From Sulfurimonas sp. HSL3-1 (lineage in GTDB: Bacteria; Campylobacterota; Campylobacteria; Campylobacterales; Sulfurimonadaceae): a stretch of DNA of 64,000 nucleotides. How positions within the stretch are numbered: the stretch's first letter is position 1; each line of letters begins with the position of its first letter. Positions 8,659 through 16,804 of this stretch are shown one piece after another. The position numbers and the translations under genes were made by a program. The DNA lies in the NCBI RefSeq assembly GCF_039645995.1, contig NZ_CP147920.1, forward strand, positions 2,294,001 to 2,358,000, given 5' to 3'. The notes beneath the pieces were generated by a model. That model saw only the letters and a list, made by a program, of their open reading frames with translations, ran no database searches and was not told where the DNA came from.

Positions 8659-8692
8659 AAAAAAAGGGGGAGGTACGAAGGGGGAGCCCCCT
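8659..8692 (-). terminator. Rho-independent terminator after rplQ
   Basis: On the minus strand AGGGGG (8687-8692) can pair with CCCCCT (near 8665-8670), followed by seven T residues (8659-8665). It lies directly after rplQ and closes the alpha operon before the DoxX promoter region. A competing smaller hairpin with the first CCCCC run also exists. Confidence 0.7.
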
Positions 8693-8702
8693 CGTGATGC
8701 AG

Positions 8703-9053
8703 TTATACCAGCTCGACGAAAGCCATCGGAGCCGCGTCGCCGCGGCGTGTTCTGGTCTTGATGATGCGGGTGTAGCCGCCGTTGCGCTCTTTGTATTCCG
8801 GTGCAACTTCGTTCATCAGTTTTTTGACCGCTTCTTTGCTCTGCAGGGAAGCGAAGACGGCGCGGTGCGCGTTGGAGTCACCTTTGCGTGCCGTCGTGAT
8901 CAGCTTCTCAACGTAAGAGCGGAGCTCTTTCGCTTTCGGCAGCGTCGTTTCGATTTTTCCGTTTTCGATCAACGCAATGCTCATGTTTTTCAGCAGGGCG
9001 GCGCGGTGTGCGCTCGTACGACCGAGCTTGCGGTATCCGTGACGATGTCTCAT
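8703..9053 (-). CDS. rplQ: Ribosomal protein L17
   Basis: Large-subunit protein L17 (116 residues), placed last in the alpha operon, 9 nt after rpoA. It begins [24 protein letters not shown], the invariant L17 start that binds 23S rRNA near the exit tunnel. The family's basic C-terminal tail is short here, as in other Campylobacterota. The stop codon is followed by an intrinsic terminator at 8659-8692, so no further gene is read from this operon. Confidence 0.97.
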   Translation of the reverse strand: MRHRHGYRKLGRTSAHRAALLKNMSIALIENGKIETTLPKAKELRSYVEKLITTARKGDSNAHRAVFASLQSKEAVKKLMNEVAPEYKERNGGYTRIIKTRTRRGDAAPMAFVELV

Positions 9054-9062
9054 GACAGTTCC

Positions 9063-10055
9063 TTATTCAGATTCAATTTTCTTTTTCAGTACGCTGATCG
9101 TTTCGTCGCTCATCTCCTGACCGACCTGGAAGCCGGCTTCTTCGAGCTTTTCAACGATCTCGTCATACGATTTTTTGCCAAGGTTCTTGACGTTTTTAAG
9201 GTCATTCTGGCTCATCAGGACGATCTCACCGATGTATTTCAGGTCAGCGCGGTCCAGGCAGTTGAAGCTGCGCGCGGAGAGGCCGAGCTCTTCGATCGGT
9301 GCCGTCAGCTTGCCGATCTCTTCGGAAGCTTCCGCACGCTCGATCGTTGCCGGGGACTGGATGCTGATCTCGCTGCTGAAGACCGCCATCTGCGCATGCA
9401 TGACGTTCAGGGCGTTGCGGAAAGCGTCCAGCGGGCTGATCTGACCGTCAGTGACGATGTTCAGGACAACCTTCTCAAAGTTCGGGTTGTCTTCGACGAG
9501 GACGTTCTGAATCGCGTAGGTCGCTTTGCGGACCGGCGTAAAGAACGCGTCGAGGGCGATGTAGCCCTCTTCGATCTCGTCGCGGATGTCTTCACTCGGA
9601 ACGTAACCGATCCCCTGGAAGATCTTCAGCGAGAAGTTCAGCGTCGCGTCTTCGTTCAGCGTCGCGAGAAAAGCGTCCGGGGTGACAACGTCAACGTCGT
9701 CATTGATCAGATCGCTTCCTTTGATCTCGCACGGTCCGACGAAGCTGTAATCGATCGTCGCCTCTTTGGCATCGTTTTTCAGTTTGAAACGGATGCTTTT
9801 GAGGTTGATGATGAAGTCAGAAATATCTTCGAGCATACCGCGCACAGAGTCGAACTCGTGCTTGGCGCCCTCGATCTTGATCGCGATCGGCGCATAGCCT
9901 ACCGAGCTGCTCAGCAGGAACCGGCGCAGCGGGTGCGCCAGTGAAACCGCATAGCCTGTCTCGAACGGATAGGCAATGACATTCGCTTCGGTATCGCTGA
10001 TCTGCTCGACGACGAACTCTTCGGGCAGAAGCGGAGCTGTTTTGATCTTTTTCAT
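9063..10055 (-). CDS. rpoA: RNA polymerase alpha subunit
   Basis: The 330-residue alpha subunit of RNA polymerase. The N-terminal domain (about 1-230) holds the dimerisation and beta/beta' contacts ([20 protein letters not shown]); a linker leads to the C-terminal domain (about 250-330) with [20 protein letters not shown] and [14 protein letters not shown], which contacts UP elements and activators. It sits between rpsD and rplQ in the normal alpha operon order. Its alpha-CTD would be the target for the PhoB-like activator proposed for the cytochrome promoters. Confidence 0.98.
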   Translation of the reverse strand: MKKIKTAPLLPEEFVVEQISDTEANVIAYPFETGYAVSLAHPLRRFLLSSSVGYAPIAIKIEGAKHEFDSVRGMLEDISDFIINLKSIRFKLKNDAKEATIDYSFVGPCEIKGSDLINDDVDVVTPDAFLATLNEDATLNFSLKIFQGIGYVPSEDIRDEIEEGYIALDAFFTPVRKATYAIQNVLVEDNPNFEKVVLNIVTDGQISPLDAFRNALNVMHAQMAVFSSEISIQSPATIERAEASEEIGKLTAPIEELGLSARSFNCLDRADLKYIGEIVLMSQNDLKNVKNLGKKSYDEIVEKLEEAGFQVGQEMSDETISVLKKKIESE

Positions 10056-10076
10056 AAAGCGCCTTTCGATTAAAGA

Positions 10077-10703
10077 TTATTTCGAGTAAAGCTCGACGAT
10101 GAAACGTTCTTCCACTGGAATAACAACTTCTTCACGCTCCGGCAGGCGGGTAAAGATCCCGAACTTCTTCTCGCCGTCGACGTCGACCCACGGAGCCATA
10201 CCTGTCTGGCTGGTCAGTTCGATCGCACGGACAACTTGAACGTTGTTCTTGCTCTTTTCGCGGATTTCGACCTTCTGGCCTGGTTTGACACGGTAAGAAG
10301 CGATATCGACACGTTTACCGTCGACCAGAATGTGACCATGGGTAACGAACTGGCGTGCGAAACGGCGTGTAGACGCGAATCCCATGCGGTAAACAACGTT
10401 GTCAAGGCGCTGCTCAAGCAGGTTGATCAGGTTGTAACCGGTGTTGCCTTCGCGACGCTTTGCTTCGGCGAAGAGAGAACGCATCTGCTTCTCGGAAACA
10501 CCGTACATGAACTTCGCTTTCTGCTTCTCGTTGAGCTGCAGACCGTACTCGGAGACCTTCTTGCGGCGCTGGCCGTGCTGACCCGGAGCATAAGGACGTT
10601 TGTCGAGTGCAGATTTTCCTGCAAGGCGGCGTTCGCCCTTCATGTTGAGGCTGACGCCGAATCTTCTTTCGATCTTTTCTACTGGACCTCTGTATCTTGC
10701 CAT
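10077..10703 (-). CDS. rpsD: Ribosomal protein S4
   Basis: Small-subunit protein S4, 208 residues, a primary binder of 16S rRNA. The N-terminal region [16 protein letters not shown], the S4 RNA-binding domain ([34 protein letters not shown]) and the C-terminal [20 protein letters not shown] are all present. It has no zinc cysteines at the N-terminus. It lies between rpsK and rpoA. In E. coli S4 is the autogenous repressor of this operon; whether this holds here is not known. Confidence 0.97.
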   Translation of the reverse strand: MARYRGPVEKIERRFGVSLNMKGERRLAGKSALDKRPYAPGQHGQRRKKVSEYGLQLNEKQKAKFMYGVSEKQMRSLFAEAKRREGNTGYNLINLLEQRLDNVVYRMGFASTRRFARQFVTHGHILVDGKRVDIASYRVKPGQKVEIREKSKNNVQVVRAIELTSQTGMAPWVDVDGEKKFGIFTRLPEREEVVIPVEERFIVELYSK

Positions 10704-10714
10704 CTATAGCCCCC

Positions 10715-11107
10715 TTACACTCTACGACGTTTCGGCGCGCGGCAACCGTTGTGCGGCAGCGGAGTAACGTCTTTCATGAACGTGACGCGAACACCTTCGA
10801 TCGCACCAACTGATTTCACTGCTGTTTCACGGCCGGAACCCGGACCCTGAACCTTGATACCGACCTCTTTGATGCCGTGTACCATTGCTTTTTCCATAGC
10901 GGCTTCTACCGCCTGCTGCGCTGCGAACGGAGTGGACTTCTTGGAACCTTTGAAACCAAGGCTGCCAGCAGAACTCCAAGCGATCATGTTACCCATCTCA
11001 TCGGTAACGGTAACGAGCGTGTTGTTGAAAGATGCAGAAATATGCACGATACCGCGTGCAATGTTCTTCTTGACAACTTTTTTACGAGTTACTTTACGTT
11101 TAGCCAT
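10715..11107 (-). CDS. rpsK: Ribosomal protein S11
   Basis: Small-subunit protein S11, 130 residues, located on the platform near the E site. It has the conserved [21 protein letters not shown] and the GPGSGRE motif. The C-terminus reads [13 protein letters not shown]; most bacteria have CRPPK here, so an Ala replaces the first Pro. It follows rpsM by 11 nt and precedes rpsD by 11 nt in the alpha operon. Confidence 0.97.
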   Translation of the reverse strand: MAKRKVTRKKVVKKNIARGIVHISASFNNTLVTVTDEMGNMIAWSSAGSLGFKGSKKSTPFAAQQAVEAAMEKAMVHGIKEVGIKVQGPGSGRETAVKSVGAIEGVRVTFMKDVTPLPHNGCRAPKRRRV

Positions 11108-11118
11108 TCAATCGCTCC

Positions 11119-11481
11119 TTACGCTGCGCCGACAGTACGACGCTTCCCTTTGCGGGTACGTGCGTTTGTCTTCGTTTTCTGACCGCGGCAAGGCAGTCCC
11201 TTACGGTGGCGGAGACCGCGGTAGTTACCGAGGTCCATCAGGCCTTTGATGTCCATTGCGACTTGTTTGCGCAGGTCACCTTCGACCATGTATTTTTCGC
11301 GGATCTCTTTCGTGATCGCGGCAACGTCGTCTTCGGAGAGTTCGTAGACACGCTTGTTATAATCGATGCCAGTCGCATCGAGGATCAGGCGTGACGTATG
11401 AAGGCCGATACCGAAAATGTAGGTCAGGCCGTACTCGACGCGTTTTTTCTTAGGAAGGTCTACACCAGCAATACGTGCCAT
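11119..11481 (-). CDS. rpsM: Ribosomal protein S13
   Basis: Small-subunit protein S13 (120 residues), which contacts P-site tRNA and forms the B1 bridge. Conserved parts: [20 protein letters not shown], the helix-turn-helix [20 protein letters not shown] and the basic tail [20 protein letters not shown]. It starts 2 nt after the rpmJ stop codon, with AAGGA inside rpmJ's end as ribosome site. It is the second gene of the alpha operon. Confidence 0.97.
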   Translation of the reverse strand: MARIAGVDLPKKKRVEYGLTYIFGIGLHTSRLILDATGIDYNKRVYELSEDDVAAITKEIREKYMVEGDLRKQVAMDIKGLMDLGNYRGLRHRKGLPCRGQKTKTNARTRKGKRRTVGAA

Positions 11482-11483
11482 GT

Positions 11484-11597
11484 TTATCCTTGTCTCTGTT
11501 TATGTTTAGGGTTCTTGCAGATGACTCTGACGATCCCTTTGCGCTTGATGACTTTGCAGTCATCACACATCTTCTTGACGGAAGAACGTACTTTCAT
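11484..11597 (-). CDS. rpmJ: Ribosomal protein L36, zinc-binding form
   Basis: A 37-residue gene that is easy to miss. The translation starts [19 protein letters not shown] and ends [10 protein letters not shown]. It has the C+ form zinc ligands Cys11, Cys14, Cys27 and His32. It is the first gene of the alpha operon, 2 nt upstream of rpsM. In Helicobacter it follows infA directly; here infA lies some 18 kb away (29700-29918), so the usual map-infA-rpmJ join is broken. No close second copy of L36 is seen in the window. Confidence 0.95.
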   Translation of the reverse strand: MKVRSSVKKMCDDCKVIKRKGIVRVICKNPKHKQRQG

Positions 11598-11878
11598 TGT
11601 ATGCCCTTGGTTGGTTTATATTGAAACACTCTCCCCACCCGGGGAAAAGTGGGTTCAGCCGCATTCCGCCGTGCGGAAACGGCCCACGATAACCAGCGAT
11701 TCGCTTTACGCGTTTTAGGCGGGACTCAAACCCTACCAATACTTGCAGCTGCCTTGTCAAAAAACAGATGTAAATACTCAACGCTTTGTGTTTAAAACGG
11801 TAAAGTGGACGCGTATATTACTTAAAAAAAGCTGAATGTATTATTAAGAATGCCGGCAAATTCACCCTACAGGGGCAC
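11598..11878 (-). promoter_or_regulatory. Leader/promoter region of the alpha operon
   Basis: This 281-nt gap between rpmJ and the RDD/ankyrin gene must hold the alpha operon promoter, since transcription towards rpmJ starts here. On the minus strand TTGACA (11755-11760) is followed by TGGTAGGGT, an extended -10-like element, but the spacer is 19 bp, so the assignment is weak. Closer to rpmJ lies a strong hairpin, TTCCGC (11664-11669), loop CGT, GCGGAA (11673-11678), whose stem extends further with a mismatch. The hairpin has no T-run and is therefore more likely a leader structure than a terminator. No gene is seen here. Confidence 0.4.
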
Positions 11879-12877
11879 TTACTGTTCCCTGCCGTAGCGC
11901 AACGCCCTTTGCAACGCGCGGTCATTTTTCGCCAACGTCCGGATGGATACCCCTTTATTATCTTTTGCCCGCGTATCCGCACCTTTGAAGACCAGCACCT
12001 TGACTATCTCGATATGCCGCTGCTTCATGGCATAAAAAAGCGGTGTGCGCCCTTCGTCGTCCCTGGCATTGACGTCCGCTCCCCTCACAATGAGACGCAC
12101 CGCTTTGTAATCGTCGTCTGTTGCCCCTTTGACCAGGGCGAAGAGCTGCTGCGTCACATCCGAACCCTGACCGGACGAAGCGCTTGCCGGTACGGGCGCC
12201 GACTGTGAGCCGCCGAACTCCATATGCGATTCGTAGCGGATGCGGTACGTTACATTCCCCTCATGCATGTTCATACCCCCATGCATAGCTCCTGTCTGTA
12301 GCCCCGTTTGCATATTCGGCTGCGACGACGAGACGATTTTTCCCATCTGCGACAACAGGCTCCCTGCCGCACTGGCGAAAAAGAGCATGCCGCCGATACT
12401 GGAGAGAAGCGTCACGATGAAAAAGAGGGTCGCAATGTTCCTGGCGCTCTTGTAGCTGCCCGTACCCTCGCTATCCCGATCAAGCACGGAACTTCCGACC
12501 GCCATGTCATGCAATGCATGCCGCTTTTTTGAAAACAGTATGACAAAAAGCGGCAGGACGAAGAGAAAGGAGAATCCTTTGATGATCTCACGGATAAACG
12601 CCCTTAAAAAAGCGATACGCCCACCGTCAGGGCCGACAATCCGCAGCCCCAGCGCCAGCTTTCCGACGGTCCCCTGATAGGACGAGGCATGCATCAGCGG
12701 CATATAAAGCAGCGCGGCGATCGAAAGGGTCACAGCGAGTACGATCGACATCCCGGAAGACTCGAACCCAAAGAGAAGCGGAAACGCAAAGAAAAGACCG
12801 AAAAATGCGTTGAGAACGATCATATCGATCCAATACGCCAAAAACCGGTTCCAAACAGATACATAGCGCTGCTCCAT
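11879..12877 (-). CDS. RDD membrane domain fused to ankyrin repeats
   Basis: A 332-residue two-part protein. Residues about 1-150 are an RDD domain with three hydrophobic helices (VWNRFLAYWIDMIVLNAFFG, GMSIVLAVTLSIAALLYMPL, and IKGFSFLFVLPLFVILF) and the motif QGTVGKLALGLRIV; a fourth helix lies near 150-175. A Met/Gly/His-rich linker follows (MQTGLQTGAMHGGMNMHEG), then two to three ankyrin repeats (KAVRLIVRGADVNARDDEGR, TPLFYAMKQRHIEIVKVLVF). Start ATG at 12877 has GGAGGGG 6 nt upstream; a TAGAAT -10 sits at 12906-12911. RDD proteins are of uncertain function; the ankyrin tail suggests a docking role at the membrane. Confidence 0.75.
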   Translation of the reverse strand: MEQRYVSVWNRFLAYWIDMIVLNAFFGLFFAFPLLFGFESSGMSIVLAVTLSIAALLYMPLMHASSYQGTVGKLALGLRIVGPDGGRIAFLRAFIREIIKGFSFLFVLPLFVILFSKKRHALHDMAVGSSVLDRDSEGTGSYKSARNIATLFFIVTLLSSIGGMLFFASAAGSLLSQMGKIVSSSQPNMQTGLQTGAMHGGMNMHEGNVTYRIRYESHMEFGGSQSAPVPASASSGQGSDVTQQLFALVKGATDDDYKAVRLIVRGADVNARDDEGRTPLFYAMKQRHIEIVKVLVFKGADTRAKDNKGVSIRTLAKNDRALQRALRYGREQ

Positions 12878-13000
12878 GCATTTCCCCTCCGCTAAAAATG
12901 TGTAGATTCTAACAAAAATAACTTCAATTTCTTTATGCCGCAACACTACCTGTAATCGCTGCGGACTGGCAGCATATCGCCTGAGGGTCAAGCAGAATCT

Positions 13001-13015
13001 CGGATATCATATCCG
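13001..13015. promoter_or_regulatory. 15-bp perfect palindrome, possible operator
   Basis: CGGATAT-C-ATATCCG lies in the 220-nt gap between the start of the RDD/ankyrin gene and the end of the first nine-haem cytochrome gene. It is about 90 nt upstream of the TAGAAT box of the RDD gene. A dimeric regulator could bind it; equally it could be chance. Confidence 0.3.
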
Positions 13016-13056
13016 TCAGAACATTGCCAATGCGGGCTTGGTGATGGGGTATTATG

Positions 13057-13085
13057 AGAAAGGGGGTGCCGGTAAGGCACCCTTT
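13057..13085 (-). terminator. Hairpin terminator after first nine-haem cytochrome
   Basis: GGGTGCC (13064-13070) and GGCACCC (13076-13082) form a 7-bp stem with loop GGTAA. On the minus strand the stem runs into CCCTTTC, a short T-run. It follows the stop codon of the cytochrome gene at 13098. Confidence 0.6.
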
Positions 13086-13097
13086 GTCGCGGAGGGA

Positions 13098-14804
13098 TCA
13101 ATCCCCTCCAGGGCCGTTGTGGCAGTCGTAGCAGCTGACCGCGTGGCCGGCGGCGAAGGTCTTCATCCCACCCTCGGTGCTGAAGCTGCGCGCCGAGAAG
13201 GTCTTTGAGAGGAAACTGCCGCGGTAATCGCTGCCGTGGCAGACAGCGCACTGTGCGCGGTTGCCTTCGGCGGCATGCTCATGCGCACCCACCCAAGACT
13301 GTCCGACGCTGTGCATTCCGTGCGGCCCGCCGCTGGTCGTTGCCGGCACCGTATCATGACAGGCCGTACATTCGGCAATCGTCCCCACATGCCCCTGTAC
13401 GGCAATACTCTGGAGGTTGTCCTCCGTATGCGAACTCGGGTAGATGGCATGGGTCGAGCCGTGGCAGGCCGAACACTGCATGTCGCCGTGGCCCGTGCTG
13501 AACCTGTAGAGGCTCACCCCAGACGCCGGCGTGTTCGGGTTCGTCGCGAAACGGGTGTCGAGCGCCGCACGCAGCGTCCCCGTCTGCATATCCGTCACCG
13601 CCGTCTCATACCGCTTCCCGTCCTGGTGGCATGCCTGGCAGTTAGGCTCTTCCAGCCAACCGACCCTGCCGTGCTGTCCGACGGCGTTCATACTGCCGTG
13701 ACAGCTCTGGCACTGGATACTGCTGATCTTGCCCATCGCCCCGCGCAGACACTTCGTCGTCGCGCCCGGGTGGCAGCGGTAACAGGCGTCGCGGTTCGTC
13801 GAGCTGTTCAGGGGCTGGCCGTTCACCGGATCTTTGACCTCGGCATGCAGGGAGTGCAGCGCCTCGGTCAGCGGTTTCGTCCCGCTCACCCCTGCTGTCC
13901 CCAGGGCATTGGTACTGTGGCAGGTGGCACAGAGCACCGGGTTGCCGTTCTTGGCCGTCGTATAGAGCCCCGCATCGTCATAAGACATGTAACCCGCGAC
14001 CTGTAGTTCCGCCTGGTGCGCGCTCACCGCCGTCGGATGCTCCTCATCGTGCAGCCGCAAAATATTCCATTTGAAATCCTTTTCCAGATCGGCATCGTTC
14101 TCCCATCCGGATGAAGGCATCGCCTCGCTATAGCCGCTGGCACTGCCATGACAGGCGCGGCAGTCCATCTCGTCGCTGACCGGTAGCACGACCTTTGTAG
14201 TCGCCAACACGTTCCCCGACGCATCCTTCGCCGTTACGTCGATCATCGGGTAGTAGTCCTTACTGCCGTCATCGTTATAGGGCGTGATCGGCAGCCCCGT
14301 CGCTTCCCACCAGTTTTCCCCTGCATTGTAATGTAGTGAATGCCCGGTCATCTCCGGCGTATGGTTGCCCGTCAGGCCGACATCAGGGGCAGGGCTTACA
14401 AGAAAGAGTCTGCCCACGTAGTCCCAAAAGTTCGTCTTGAGATTGTGACGGTTGTCGTAGACGCTCGTCGTATTGTATTTCCCGTCCAGTGACGGTGCTG
14501 ATGCATAGGTGATAGTGACCCCGGAGGTCACGTGCTTTTCACCGCCGTCAGCTTTCATAATCAACTGCGCATTGAGCGTATTGTAGGGCGGCAGGATCGA
14601 AAAGACCGAAAAGTCCTTCCCGTCCATGCAGTGCATCCCCAAGTCGTTCCAGGCCAGTAATGTATAAGAAGCCGTACTCGTACCGCCGCTTCCACCTCTG
14701 CCTTTTTTGCCTCTGTGCCCATCGCTTTTCGCGTTGGCCCCCGTTACCATAGCACAGGCCAAAGCCACGCACACGACACCGGCAAGTACTCTTTTGCCTT
14801 TCAT
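13098..14804 (-). CDS. Nine-haem c-type cytochrome, soluble/secreted paralogue
   Basis: A 568-residue exported multihaem cytochrome with a signal peptide (MKGKRVLAGVVCVALACAMV, cleaved near ANA). The N-terminal 200 residues form a haem-free beta-rich domain beginning YTLLAWNDLGMHCMDGKD, a sequence block also seen in multihaem proteins of metal- and sulfur-metabolising bacteria. Nine CxxCH motifs follow from about residue 215: CRACH, CATCH, CYRCH, CQSCH, CQACH, CSACH, CTACH, CAVCH and CYDCH. Start ATG at 14804 follows AAGGAGG by 6 nt. The downstream neighbour at 14948-16669 is a near-identical paralogue. Role is probably periplasmic or extracellular electron transfer; partner unknown. Confidence 0.9.
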   Translation of the reverse strand: MKGKRVLAGVVCVALACAMVTGANAKSDGHRGKKGRGGSGGTSTASYTLLAWNDLGMHCMDGKDFSVFSILPPYNTLNAQLIMKADGGEKHVTSGVTITYASAPSLDGKYNTTSVYDNRHNLKTNFWDYVGRLFLVSPAPDVGLTGNHTPEMTGHSLHYNAGENWWEATGLPITPYNDDGSKDYYPMIDVTAKDASGNVLATTKVVLPVSDEMDCRACHGSASGYSEAMPSSGWENDADLEKDFKWNILRLHDEEHPTAVSAHQAELQVAGYMSYDDAGLYTTAKNGNPVLCATCHSTNALGTAGVSGTKPLTEALHSLHAEVKDPVNGQPLNSSTNRDACYRCHPGATTKCLRGAMGKISSIQCQSCHGSMNAVGQHGRVGWLEEPNCQACHQDGKRYETAVTDMQTGTLRAALDTRFATNPNTPASGVSLYRFSTGHGDMQCSACHGSTHAIYPSSHTEDNLQSIAVQGHVGTIAECTACHDTVPATTSGGPHGMHSVGQSWVGAHEHAAEGNRAQCAVCHGSDYRGSFLSKTFSARSFSTEGGMKTFAAGHAVSCYDCHNGPGGD

Positions 14805-14833
14805 ACCGTCCTCCTTATACAAACGTGAGGACT

Positions 14834-14866
14834 ATTATGAAAAAAAGTTATGAAGATTGAATGAAG
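14834..14866 (-). promoter_or_regulatory. Promoter of first nine-haem cytochrome with 11-bp direct repeats
   Basis: A CATAAT -10 (14834-14839, minus strand) lies 10 nt from two half-sites read on the plus strand as ATGAAG at 14850-14855 and 14861-14866, exactly 11 bp apart. On the coding strand this is CTTCAT-N5-CTTCAT, covering the -35 region. The spacing is that of OmpR/PhoB-type activator sites. The same layout is found in front of the second cytochrome and the dihaem peroxidase. Confidence 0.6.
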
Positions 14867-14947
14867 ATTTCTCAGAAAGGAGTGGCCAGAATGGTTACAA
14901 ATCTATGAGAGGAGACCGACGCGGGCGGCACCTCTCTGAGTGAAAGA

Positions 14948-16669
14948 TCAATCCCCTCCGGGACCGTTGTGGCAGTCATAGCAGCTGACTGCGTGGCCGG
15001 CGGCGAAGGTCTTCGTTCCCCACTCGGTGCTGAAACTGCGGGCCGAGAAGGTCTTGGAAAGGAAACTGCCGCGGTAGTCGCTGCCGTGGCAGACGGTACA
15101 CTGGGAGCGGTTCCTTTCGGCGACGCCTTCGTGCGCGCTCACCCAATACTGGCCGACGCTGTGCATACCGTGCGGCCCTTCAGCCGTTGTCCTCGGCATC
15201 GTGTCATGGCAGGCCGTACATTCGGCGATGGTGCCCTCGTGCCCCTGCACCGCGATGCTCTGGAGATTATCCTCCGTATGTGCGCTCGGGTAAATGGCGT
15301 GGGTCGAACCGTGGCAGGCCGAACACTGCATGTCTCCGTGGCCCGTGCTGAAACGGTAGAGACTCACCCCCGACGCCGGCGTGTTCTGGTTCGTCGCGAA
15401 ACGGGTGTCGAGCGCCGCACGCAGCGTGCCCGTCTGCATATCCGTCACCGCCGTCTCATACCGCTTACCGTCCTGGTGGCAGGCCTGGCAGTTAGGCTCT
15501 TCCAGCCAGCCGTTGCGGCCGTGTGTTCCGACGGCGCTCATGCTGCCGTGGCAGCTTTGGCACTGGATATTGCTCTGCTTGCCCATTGCGCCGCGCAAAC
15601 ACTTCGTCGCCGCCCCCGGGTGGCAGCGGTAGCAGGCGTCCCGGTTCGTCGAGCTGTTCAGGCTCAACCCGTTCACCGGGTCTTTGACCCCGGCATGCAG
15701 GGAGTGCAGCGCCTCGGTCAGCGGTTTCGTCCCGCTCACACCCGCCGTCCCCAGCGCGTTGGTGCTGTGGCAGGTCGCGCAGAGCACCGGGTTGTTGTTC
15801 TGCGCCGTCGCCTCCAGGCCGGCACTGTCATATCCGTTGTAGCCGGCCGCTTGCAGCTCGGACTGATGCGCGCTCACTGCCGTCGGATGCTCCTGGTCGT
15901 GCAGCCGCAGGATATTCCATTTGTAATCTTTCTCCGGGTCGGCGTCGTTGGCCCAGCCCGCATTCGGCATCGCCGCCGTATAGCCGCTTGTCGAACCGTG
16001 GCAGGCACGGCAGTCCATCTCGTCGCTGACCGGCAGCACGACCTTGGTCGTCGCCAGCACGTTCCCCGACGCATCCTTCGCCGTCACATCCACCATCGGA
16101 TAGTAGTTCTTGCTCCCGTCGTCGTTATACGGGGTAATAGGGAGGCCCGTCGCCTCCCACCACTGCTCCGCCGCGTTATAACTCAGTGTATGTCCGGTCA
16201 ATTCAGGGGTATGATTGCCCGTCAATCCCGTGTCCGGTGCAAGTGTCGCGTTGAAGAGTGCTCCCACGTAGTCCCAAAAGTTCGTCTTCAGGTCATTACT
16301 GTCGGTATAGACGCTCGTCGTATTGTACTTCCCGTCCAGCGACGGGGCGGCGGTATAGGTAATCGTCACCCCGCCGGTCACATGCTTATCGGATGTCCCC
16401 GCCCGCTTGATCAGCTGGGCGTTCAGATTGTTATAGGGCGGCAGGATGGAGAAGACGGAAAAATCCTTTCCGTCCATGCAGTGCATCCCCAGATCGTTCC
16501 AGGCCAGTAGCGTGTAATCGGCCACGGTACCGTTCCAGGTCGTTCCCCCGCCGCTGACATCACCGACGACCTCACTGTCGCCCTCGGTTGTTGTCGCCAT
16601 CTGGCATCCTCCCAGCCAAACGGCTGCGATAACTACACTCGCTGTCTTCCGCCAAAGTTGCGTTTTCAT
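14948..16669 (-). CDS. Nine-haem c-type cytochrome, lipoprotein paralogue
   Basis: A 573-residue paralogue of the preceding gene, with the same order of nine CxxCH motifs (CRACH, CATCH, CYRCH, CQSCH, CQACH, CSACH, CTACH, CTVCH, CYDCH) and the same AWNDLGMHCMDGKDFSVFS domain. It differs at the N-terminus: VVIAAVWLGGCQMATTTEG carries a lipobox (LGGC), so this copy is membrane anchored while its sister is soluble. ATG at 16669 has GAGGAG 6 nt upstream; the ATG 6 nt earlier abuts that site. Identity to the sister is high over most of the length, suggesting a recent tandem duplication or gene conversion. It is divergent from the response regulator. Confidence 0.9.
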   Translation of the reverse strand: MKTQLWRKTASVVIAAVWLGGCQMATTTEGDSEVVGDVSGGGTTWNGTVADYTLLAWNDLGMHCMDGKDFSVFSILPPYNNLNAQLIKRAGTSDKHVTGGVTITYTAAPSLDGKYNTTSVYTDSNDLKTNFWDYVGALFNATLAPDTGLTGNHTPELTGHTLSYNAAEQWWEATGLPITPYNDDGSKNYYPMVDVTAKDASGNVLATTKVVLPVSDEMDCRACHGSTSGYTAAMPNAGWANDADPEKDYKWNILRLHDQEHPTAVSAHQSELQAAGYNGYDSAGLEATAQNNNPVLCATCHSTNALGTAGVSGTKPLTEALHSLHAGVKDPVNGLSLNSSTNRDACYRCHPGAATKCLRGAMGKQSNIQCQSCHGSMSAVGTHGRNGWLEEPNCQACHQDGKRYETAVTDMQTGTLRAALDTRFATNQNTPASGVSLYRFSTGHGDMQCSACHGSTHAIYPSAHTEDNLQSIAVQGHEGTIAECTACHDTMPRTTAEGPHGMHSVGQYWVSAHEGVAERNRSQCTVCHGSDYRGSFLSKTFSARSFSTEWGTKTFAAGHAVSCYDCHNGPGGD

Positions 16670-16722
16670 CTTCATCTCCTCTCATCACTGGGGGAAGCCC
16701 CCCGACATTTTTCTCCATTGCC

Positions 16723-16755
16723 AGTATGGAACATCTGTATGAAGATTTGATGAAG
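16723..16755 (-). promoter_or_regulatory. Direct-repeat box and -10 of lipoprotein cytochrome
   Basis: A CATACT -10 (16723-16728, minus strand) is followed at 10 nt by ATGAAG half-sites at 16739-16744 and 16750-16755 (plus strand), 11 bp apart. The box lies between the divergent cytochrome and response-regulator genes and also overlaps the -35 area of the regulator's own promoter, so autoregulation is possible. Confidence 0.6.
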
Positions 16756-16771
16756 GGTTACCAACCCCTTG

Positions 16772-16777
16772 TATAAT
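16772..16777 (+). promoter_or_regulatory. TATAAT -10 of response regulator gene
   Basis: Perfect TATAAT 27 nt before the GTG start, giving a leader of about 20 nt with an AAGGAGG site. TTGATG at 16747-16752 may serve as -35 with a long 19-bp spacer; it overlaps the direct-repeat box. Confidence 0.6.
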
Positions 16778-16804
16778 ACGGATAAATACCAAGAAGGAGG
16801 CAAA

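Noticed and set aside
13098-16669. Near-identical cytochrome genes as an assembly duplication
   Set aside because: The two copies differ in signal type, in many codons and in their flanks, so both are real.
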